Source: Pseudomonadota bacterium (GTDB taxonomy: Bacteria > Pseudomonadota > Alphaproteobacteria > Rhizobiales > Devosiaceae). From it: a DNA stretch of 18,837 nucleotides. Below, piece by piece: positions 13,616 through 18,837 of this stretch (position 1 is the stretch's first letter; each line of letters starts with the position of its first letter). The notes beneath the pieces were generated by a model, which saw only the letters and a program-made list of their open reading frames with translations, was not told the origin of the DNA and did not search any database. The stretch is from the NCBI GenBank assembly GCA_023433775.1, contig JAEYTY010000168.1, forward strand, positions 1 through 18,837, given 5' to 3'. Both the position numbers and the translations under genes were made by a program.

Positions 13616-14443
13616 ATGTCCACACATCCTGTCCTCGTCATCGGCGCCACCGGCAAAGTCGGGCGCCGCGTCGTCACCGGTCTGTCGTCCCTGGGCCGCG
13701 TCGCCCGCCCGGCCGGCCGCAACACTGCCCTGCCCTTCGACTGGCAAGACCGCAGCAATTGGCCCGAGCATTTCGCTGGCGTTGAAACCGCCTTTGTCAG
13801 CTATTACCCCGATCTCGCTGCGCCCGGCGCGGACGAAGACATCAAGGCCCTCATCGCCATCGCCAAGGCCGCCGGCCTCAAGCGCATGGTGCTGCTGTCG
13901 GGTCGTGGCGAAGCCGGCGCCGCTCATTGCGAAGCCATTTTGCAGAATAGCGGCCTCGGCTACACCATTCTGCGCGCCGCCTGGTTCAATCAGAATTTCT
14001 CCGAAGGCCATCTCTGGCCCGGCGTCATGTCCGGCATGATCGCACTGCCCGCCGGCGAACGGCTTGAGCCCTTTATCGATGTCGATGACATCGCCGAAGT
14101 GGCCGTTGCCGCGCTCACCGATGACCGGCACCACAACCAGCATTATGAGCTGACCGGCCCGCGCCTGATGACCTTTGCCGATGCCGCCGGCGAAATCGCC
14201 GCCGCTTCGGGCCTTCCCGTCGCCTATGCGCCGATTTCGCTCGACATGTTCCATGCCGGCGTCAGCGCGGAAATGGGCACCGATGCCGCCGACATGCTGA
14301 CAGCGCTCTGCGCCGAAGTCTTCGATGGCCGCAACGAGCGTCTCAATGACGGCGTCGAACGCGCACTTGGCCGCAAGCCGCGGGATTTTGCCGATTTTTG
14401 CCGCGCCGCTGCCCAGAGTGGCGCCTGGCAAAAGGCGGCATAG
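13616..14443 (+). CDS. NmrA-like NAD(P)-binding oxidoreductase
   Basis: The 275-residue protein has a Rossmann fold starting VLVIGATGKVGRRVV, with the dinucleotide-binding GATGKVG at residues 10-16, and the atypical-SDR/NmrA traits LKRMVLLSGRGEAG, YTILRAAWFNQNFSEG and FIDVDDIAEVAV. Members include quinone reductases and redox-sensing regulators; the substrate here is unknown. ATG 13616 is preferred over an in-frame ATG at 13550 because it has GGGAGA about 7 nt upstream and begins directly at the fold. It lies divergent from an AraC-type regulator that probably controls it, and 3 bp before a membrane protein gene, so the two form a small operon. Confidence 0.9.
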   Translation: MSTHPVLVIGATGKVGRRVVTGLSSLGRVARPAGRNTALPFDWQDRSNWPEHFAGVETAFVSYYPDLAAPGADEDIKALIAIAKAAGLKRMVLLSGRGEAGAAHCEAILQNSGLGYTILRAAWFNQNFSEGHLWPGVMSGMIALPAGERLEPFIDVDDIAEVAVAALTDDRHHNQHYELTGPRLMTFADAAGEIAAASGLPVAYAPISLDMFHAGVSAEMGTDAADMLTALCAEVFDGRNERLNDGVERALGRKPRDFADFCRAAAQSGAWQKAA

Positions 14444-14446
14444 CGA

Positions 14447-14839
14447 ATGCGCACTGCCGCCCTTATGGCATTGCTTGGCGTGGGCGCGCTCGTCGCCCTC
14501 GCCATTGCGCTGGCCATCCTCTTCGTCCCCGGCCCTTTCTATGCAGGTTATGGCATAGACCCTGCGGGCAATGTCGCGCTGCTCAATGAACTCAAGGCCC
14601 CGGCCCTGCTCATCCTTGCCGCCGGCCTCGCCATGCTTATGGGGCTCGCCCGTCCGGCATGGCGACAGCGCGCGCTGTGGACCGGGGCGCTCTTCTACCT
14701 CAGCTTCGGTCTTTCCCGCCTTTTCGCCATGGCGCTCGATGGCCCGCCACCTGCCGGCCTGCTCTGGGCCATGGCGAGCGAACTGGTCCTCGGCCTGCTC
14801 TTTGCCCTGGCCCTCTGGCAGGCGCGGCCAGCCGATTAA
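14447..14839 (+). CDS. DUF4345-type four-helix membrane protein
   Basis: This 130-residue hydrophobic protein has about four predicted membrane helices (near 5-28, 50-68, 76-95 and 103-124), with PFYAGYGIDPAGNVALLNEL between the first two and GLSRLFAMALDG before the last. This is the pattern of the uncharacterised DUF4345 family. It starts 3 bp after the oxidoreductase stop, so it is almost certainly co-expressed and regulated by the divergent AraC-type protein. No function is known; a role in membrane redox or detoxification beside the oxidoreductase is only a guess from context. Confidence 0.8.
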   Translation: MRTAALMALLGVGALVALAIALAILFVPGPFYAGYGIDPAGNVALLNELKAPALLILAAGLAMLMGLARPAWRQRALWTGALFYLSFGLSRLFAMALDGPPPAGLLWAMASELVLGLLFALALWQARPAD

Positions 14840-14857
14840 ATGCCTTGAAATCCCATG

Positions 14858-14874
14858 GGTGGGCTTGCCCCACC
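14858..14874 (+). other. Short GC-rich hairpin before pyrB
   Basis: GGTGGG and CCCACC pair around CTTGC in the 78-bp gap between the DUF4345-type gene and pyrB. No T-run follows, so it is at most a weak terminator. A poor promoter match, TTGCCC (14865-14870) with TAGACC (14888-14893) at 17 nt, overlaps it. Confidence 0.3.
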
Positions 14875-14917
14875 TATGTCCCTCGGCTAGACCGCTGCAA
14901 CTCGCAAGGGATGCGAC

Positions 14918-15898
14918 ATGCCGCAGCAGAACAAAAGCTCCAGCGCCGCCGGACGTTTCGGCGACTTCCCCCCGTTCAACCAGCGTCACCTCATTTCGAT
15001 AGCCGACCTCAAGCAGCACGAAATCGTGCAGCTGCTCGATCGCGCTGAGTCGATGATCGACATTTCGCGGCAGGAACGGAAATCGCACCCGACCCTGTCG
15101 GGCAAGACGCAGATCAATCTGTTCTTCGAGCCTTCCACGCGCACCCAGTCGAGCTTCGAAATTGCCGGCAAGCGCCTCGGCGCGCTGGTGGTCAATATGT
15201 CGGTCAAGACCTCCTCGGTCTCCAAGGGCGAAACCCTGATCGACACCGCCGCCACGCTCAATGCCATGCGCCCCGACGTTCTCGTCGTGCGCCATTCGGC
15301 TGCCGGCGCGGTCGAATTGCTCAGCCAGAAGGTCGGCTGCGCCGTGATCAATGCCGGCGATGGCGCGCATGAGCACCCCACCCAGGCCCTGCTCGATGCC
15401 CTCACCATCCGCAATCACAAGGGAATGCTGGCCGGTCTCACCGTCGCCATCTGTGGCGACATCGCCAATTCCCGCGTAGCCCGCTCCAATCTGCTCCTGC
15501 TCGGCGCGCTCCATGTTCGCACGCGGGTCATCGCCCCGCGCACCCTTCTGCCCGCCGGTATCGAACACCTCGCCACCGAGGTTTTCACCGACATGGAAGA
15601 AGGCCTGAAGGGCGTCGACGTGATCATGATGCTGCGCCTCCAGCATGAGCGCGCCAATGGCCGCATGATCCCCTCAGTGCGCGAATATTACCGCTTCTAT
15701 GGCCTTGACGAGCAGAAGCTCAGCTACGCCAAGCCCGACGCCATCGTCATGCATCCCGGTCCGATGAATCGCGGCGTCGAGATTGACCCCGCCATTGCCG
15801 ACAGCGAGCGTGCCGTCATCAATGATCAGGTCGAAATGGGGGTCGCCGTGCGCATGGCCGTGCTCGATGCCCTGCTCAGCGGGGAGAGCGCAGCATGA
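14918..15898 (+). CDS. pyrB: Aspartate carbamoyltransferase catalytic subunit
   Basis: PyrB joins carbamoyl phosphate and aspartate, the committed step of pyrimidine synthesis. The 326-residue protein shows the carbamoyl-phosphate loop FFEPSTRTQSSFE (69-81), KTSSVSKGE, HEHPTQALLDAL and HPGPMNRGVE. It is about 15 residues longer than E. coli PyrB; the excess is an N-terminal extension (residues 1-22). No pyrI is adjacent. Instead the downstream gene overlaps by ATGA and encodes an inactive-looking dihydroorotase homologue, as in the Pseudomonas-type complex in which PyrB carries an N-terminal extension and needs PyrC' for assembly. ATG 14918 has AAGGGA about 7 nt upstream. Confidence 0.97.
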   Translation: MPQQNKSSSAAGRFGDFPPFNQRHLISIADLKQHEIVQLLDRAESMIDISRQERKSHPTLSGKTQINLFFEPSTRTQSSFEIAGKRLGALVVNMSVKTSSVSKGETLIDTAATLNAMRPDVLVVRHSAAGAVELLSQKVGCAVINAGDGAHEHPTQALLDALTIRNHKGMLAGLTVAICGDIANSRVARSNLLLLGALHVRTRVIAPRTLLPAGIEHLATEVFTDMEEGLKGVDVIMMLRLQHERANGRMIPSVREYYRFYGLDEQKLSYAKPDAIVMHPGPMNRGVEIDPAIADSERAVINDQVEMGVAVRMAVLDALLSGESAA

Positions 15899-17187
15899 CC
15901 CGCCCGCTCCTCATCGAGAATGCCCGCGTCGTCGATCCTGCTTCCGGCACCGACCAGCAGGGTGCCGTGCTGATAGAAAATGGCACCATCACGGACATCG
16001 CCCTGGGCGGTCCCGTCGGCGTGCCAGACGGCGCAGAAGTCATCAATGCCAAGGGCCTGATGTTGGCGCCGGGGCTTATCGATATGCGCGTCTTTGTCGG
16101 CGAACCTGGCAAGGAATATCGCGAAACCCTTGCCTCGGCCGGCGCCGCTGCCGTGGCCGGGGGCGTCACCAGCTTTGTGATGATGCCCGACACCACGCCC
16201 ACTGTGGATGACGGCGCGCTGGTCGATTTCCTCATTCGCCGCGCCGAGGCCCAGTCCCCGGCCCGCATCCTGCCTGCCGCGGCGATCACCAAGGGCCTGG
16301 CGGGCAAGGAAATCACCGAATTCGGCCTCCTCAAAGAAGCCGGCGCCGTCTGTCTCAGTGATGGCGCCCAGTCGATCCAGTCATCGGCACTTCTCCGCAG
16401 CGCCTTTGGCTATGCGGCTAATTTCGACATGACTATTGTCCATCACACGGTCGATGCCGGCCTTGCCGGCGACGGCGTGATGAATGAGGGGCTCTTTGCC
16501 ACAATTCTCGGGCTCAAGGGCATTGTGCGCGAAGCCGAAACCGTGCCGCTGGCCCGCGATCTCCAGCTCGCCGCGCTAACCGGCGTCCGCTATCACGCCG
16601 CCCAGATTTCCACTGCCATATCCGTGTCCCTGCTCCGCGCTGCCAAGGCGCAAGGCGGACGGATCACAAGCGGCGTTTCCATCAACAATCTCTGCCTCAA
16701 CGAAAACGACGTCGGGCGCTATCGCAGCTTCTTCAAGCTCTCCCCGCCTCTGCGCAGCGAAGATGACCGGCAGGCCGTCATCGAGGGCCTACGTTCCGGC
16801 GTCATCGACACGATCCATTCCGATCACGATCCGCAGGATAGCGAGGTCAAGCGTCAGCCCTTTGCCGAGGCCTCCTATGGCGCCATCGGCCTTGAAACCC
16901 TGCTCGCAGCCGCTCTCCGCCTCGTCCATTCGGGCGATGTGGACCTGAAAACCATCCTCCGCGCCATGACCAGCCGGCCGGCCGAAATTCTCGGCCTTCC
17001 CTCGGGCCGCATCGCCAGGGGTGCTCCGGCCGACCTCATTCTGGTCGATCTCGATTATCCCTGGCAGGTCAGCGTCAAAAACCTGGTCTCCAAATCGCGC
17101 AATACCAGCTTTGAAGGCGCGCGCATGGCCGGCAAGGTCATGCGCACCATTGTCGGCGGACGCACGGTTTTCGAGCATAAAGACTGA
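15895..17187 (+). CDS. pyrC: Dihydroorotase-like protein, probably non-catalytic (PyrC' type)
   Basis: The 430-residue protein has the amidohydrolase fold and class I dihydroorotase pattern (GLIDMRVFVGEPGKEYRETL, residues 60-79; AGDGVMNEG; SINNLCLNENDVGRYRSFFK). Key residues have changed. The metal-binding HxH is Arg65-Val-Phe67, the HVS histidine is Gln237 (AAQIS), and the catalytic DHAPH reads DHDPQ (310-314), with only the Asp-His kept. It should not bind zinc normally or catalyse the reaction. In Pseudomonas such a PyrC' is needed for the aspartate carbamoyltransferase holoenzyme. The 4-bp ATGA overlap with pyrB fits that partnership. A true dihydroorotase should exist elsewhere in the genome. 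Confidence 0.9.
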   Translation: MTRPLLIENARVVDPASGTDQQGAVLIENGTITDIALGGPVGVPDGAEVINAKGLMLAPGLIDMRVFVGEPGKEYRETLASAGAAAVAGGVTSFVMMPDTTPTVDDGALVDFLIRRAEAQSPARILPAAAITKGLAGKEITEFGLLKEAGAVCLSDGAQSIQSSALLRSAFGYAANFDMTIVHHTVDAGLAGDGVMNEGLFATILGLKGIVREAETVPLARDLQLAALTGVRYHAAQISTAISVSLLRAAKAQGGRITSGVSINNLCLNENDVGRYRSFFKLSPPLRSEDDRQAVIEGLRSGVIDTIHSDHDPQDSEVKRQPFAEASYGAIGLETLLAAALRLVHSGDVDLKTILRAMTSRPAEILGLPSGRIARGAPADLILVDLDYPWQVSVKNLVSKSRNTSFEGARMAGKVMRTIVGGRTVFEHKD

Positions 17188-17193
17188 GCCTTG

Positions 17194-17217
17194 GCGCCTG
17201 GGCATGGACCCGGGCGC
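17194..17217 (+). terminator. GC-rich hairpin after the pyrC-like gene
   Basis: GCGCCTGGG and CCCGGGCGC form a 9-bp stem with one T.G pair around CATGGA, starting 7 nt after the stop codon. No T-run follows, so it may stabilise the 3' end or terminate only partly before plsY. Confidence 0.4.
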
Positions 17218-17223
17218 ACCCCC

Positions 17224-17251
17224 TTGCCGAAAATGGCCTGAAAGGCATACT
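17224..17251 (+). promoter_or_regulatory. Possible plsY promoter
   Basis: TTGCCG (17224-17229) and CATACT (17246-17251) are 16 nt apart in the 88-bp gap before plsY. The match is moderate, and read-through from pyrB-pyrC is the alternative. Confidence 0.3.
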
Positions 17252-17275
17252 CCACACCCGAAACGGGGAATTCTG

Positions 17276-17884
17276 ATGCCGACTGATCTTCTGCCATTCA
17301 TTCTCGCGCTGGTGCTTGGGTATCTCTCCGGTTCCATCCCCTTTGGCCTTATTCTGACGCAGGCCGCCGGGCTGGGCGATATCCGCAAGATCGGCTCGGG
17401 CAATATTGGCGCCACCAATGTCATGCGCACCGGCAACAAGAAGATCGCCGCGGCGACCCTGGTTCTCGACGCGCTCAAGGCCGTGGTGCCCATTCTGGTG
17501 GTGCGTTACTTCTGGGGTGAAGACGCCGCCCGTCTCGCAGCCGTTGGGGCCTTTTTTGGCCATTGCTTCCCGGTCTGGCTCGGTTTCAAGGGCGGCAAGG
17601 GCGTCGCCGTGATGATCGGATCGCTCCTGGCCCTTGCCTGGCCCGTTGGCCTCATTTTCTGTGCGGTCTGGCTGCTGATTTTCTGGACCCGAAAGATTTC
17701 CTCGCTGGCCGCGCTGACCGCCGCCGCGACGGCGCCGATCTTTGCCTATGTCATTGTCAGTGAACGGCTGGCCTTTGTCGTCGCTGCGCTGGGGCTGCTG
17801 CTGTTCTTCCAGCATCGCGAGAATATCGGGCGATTGCTCAAGGGTACCGAGCCCACCTTCGGCGGTAACAAGAAGGCCGAATGA
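17276..17884 (+). CDS. plsY: Glycerol-3-phosphate acyltransferase PlsY
   Basis: PlsY transfers an acyl group from acyl-phosphate to glycerol 3-phosphate, the first step of phospholipid synthesis, in the inner membrane. The 202-residue protein has several membrane helices and the three family motifs: SGSIPFG (18-24), KIGSGNIGATNVMR (38-51) and GHCFPVWLGFKGGKG (95-109), followed by QHRENIGRLLKGTE (179-192). The frame is open far upstream, but ATG 17276 starts the conserved helix and has GGGGAA just upstream. The stop overlaps the dprA start by ATGA. Together with cdsA at the other end of the window, it covers early phospholipid synthesis. Confidence 0.97.
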   Translation: MPTDLLPFILALVLGYLSGSIPFGLILTQAAGLGDIRKIGSGNIGATNVMRTGNKKIAAATLVLDALKAVVPILVVRYFWGEDAARLAAVGAFFGHCFPVWLGFKGGKGVAVMIGSLLALAWPVGLIFCAVWLLIFWTRKISSLAALTAAATAPIFAYVIVSERLAFVVAALGLLLFFQHRENIGRLLKGTEPTFGGNKKAE

Positions 17885-18837
17885 TGCAGGCGGGCCGGGT
17901 GATTTCATCGCTCACGCCCGCCCAACGCGTCGCCTGGCTGCGCCTTGTGCGCACCGACAATATCGGGCCCGTCACCTTCCGCCAATTGCTCAACCGCTTC
18001 GGTTCGGCTGAAGCGGCGCTCGAGGCGCTGCCCCATATAGGCCGGCCCGGCGGCAGGGCCCTGCGCATATTCAGCCAGAGCCAGGCCGAGGACGAAATCG
18101 CCGGCCTTTCCCGCTATGGCGCGCGGCTGGTGGCGCAGGGCGACGAAGCCTATCCGCCCCATCTGCTCCATATTTCCGGCGCCCCGCCGCTGATCACCAT
18201 GGCGGGCGGCGAGCGCCTTGACTGGCTGCGCACCGTGGGCATGGTCGGCGCGCGCAACGCGTCAGCCGCCGGCGGCAAGATGACGCGAATGCTGGCTTCG
18301 GAGCTCGGCGAGCGCGGCTACACCGTGGTCTCGGGCCTTGCCCGTGGCATCGACACCGCCGCCCATCGCGCCAGCCTTACCACCGGCACCATTGCCGTTC
18401 TCGCCGGTGGCTTTGACCGCATCTATCCGGACGAGAACATCCCCCTCGCCCACGATATTCTCGACAATGGCGGCGCCTTGCTCACCGAAATGCCGCTCGG
18501 CTGGGAGCCCCGCGCCCGCGATTTTCCGAGGCGTAACCGGCTGGTTTCGGGTCTGTCCCTCGGCATTGTCGTGGTCGAGGCGGCCAAGCGCTCCGGCTCG
18601 CTGATCACCGCCCGTCTTGCCCTCGAACAGAACCGCGATGTTTTCGCCGTCCCCGGTTCGCCGCTCGATCCCCGCGCCGAAGGCGGCAATGCGCTGATCC
18701 AGCAAGGCGCAAAACTCGTCACCTGCGCCGAGGATATTATCGAAACCCTGGGCAGCGCCGATCCGGCGCGTACCGCGCTCTTCGATCCGGAATGGCAGCC
18801 GGATCAAAACACCGACTATGCCGAGACGCCTCCCGAT
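17881..18837 (+). CDS. dprA: DNA-processing protein DprA (3' end outside the window)
   Basis: DprA (Smf) loads RecA onto incoming single-stranded DNA during transformation and is widespread even in non-competent bacteria. 319 codons are visible and the frame is still open at the window edge. After an N-terminal helical SAM-like region (about 10-70) comes the Rossmann-type DprA domain: TVGMVGARNAS (118-128), VVSGLARGIDTAAH (149-162), GGFDRIYPDEN (176-186), the DNA-binding FPRRNRLVSGLS (215-226) and GSLITARLALEQ (239-250), then VFAVPGSPLDPRAEGGN. Two ATG codons in tandem (17881, 17884) could start it; both overlap the plsY stop, so coupling with plsY is likely. A C-terminal winged-helix domain, if present, is beyond the edge. 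Confidence 0.95.
   Translation, partial: MMQAGRVISSLTPAQRVAWLRLVRTDNIGPVTFRQLLNRFGSAEAALEALPHIGRPGGRALRIFSQSQAEDEIAGLSRYGARLVAQGDEAYPPHLLHISGAPPLITMAGGERLDWLRTVGMVGARNASAAGGKMTRMLASELGERGYTVVSGLARGIDTAAHRASLTTGTIAVLAGGFDRIYPDENIPLAHDILDNGGALLTEMPLGWEPRARDFPRRNRLVSGLSLGIVVVEAAKRSGSLITARLALEQNRDVFAVPGSPLDPRAEGGNALIQQGAKLVTCAEDIIETLGSADPARTALFDPEWQPDQNTDYAETPPD

Noticed and set aside
13574..15646. A 690-codon open frame on the minus strand across three plus-strand genes
   Set aside because: It is antisense to the NmrA-like gene, the DUF4345 gene and pyrB, has a low-complexity charged and Gly-rich product with no recognisable domain, and arises from the GC-rich codon bias of the real genes.
1..18837. 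CRISPR array, tRNA or rRNA genes, insertion sequences, prophage genes
   Set aside because: I looked for repeat-spacer patterns, tRNA cloverleaf and CCA ends, and transposase or integrase frames, and saw none. Intergenic gaps are short and accounted for.

Overview
The window is chromosomal, GC-rich DNA from an alphaproteobacterium, most likely of the order Hyphomicrobiales and close to Devosia. This rests on the gene order rpsB-tsf-pyrH-frr-uppS-cdsA, a prolyl-tRNA synthetase without the editing insertion, a single LolC/E-type permease, an alphaproteobacterial LexA box (GAAC-N7-GAAC) and a rhizobial-type intergenic mosaic repeat. The genus is an inference from protein flavour only.

From about 11.9 kb down to base 1 everything reads on the minus strand. 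In order of transcription: proS, lolC/E and lolD (overlapping), then a 32-codon membrane micro-ORF under a LexA-type promoter, then dnaE, a ~105-bp two-hairpin repeat whose end supplies the dnaE stop codon, then a strong-looking rpsB promoter with a structured leader, rpsB, tsf, a stable hairpin, pyrH, frr, uppS and the first codons of cdsA. This half covers protein synthesis, lipoprotein export, replication, UMP phosphorylation, ribosome recycling and the start of envelope lipid synthesis.

From about 12.0 kb to the right end the main genes read on the plus strand. A ~140-nt structured RNA (small RNA or attenuated leader) with its own promoter and an intrinsic terminator precedes a YjbR/MmcQ-like gene. 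Next come a minus-strand AraC-type regulator and, divergent from it, an NmrA-like oxidoreductase plus a DUF4345 membrane protein. Then follow pyrB and an overlapping dihydroorotase-like gene that has lost its metal-binding histidines (a Pseudomonas-type PyrC' arrangement), plsY, and dprA, which runs off the window.

The most promising under-described signals are the LexA-controlled 32-aa membrane peptide just upstream of dnaE (8218-8316), which resembles in design the SOS division inhibitor SidA of Caulobacter, and the RNA element at 12039-12178. The catalytically dead PyrC-like protein and the repeat that ends dnaE are also worth a second look.
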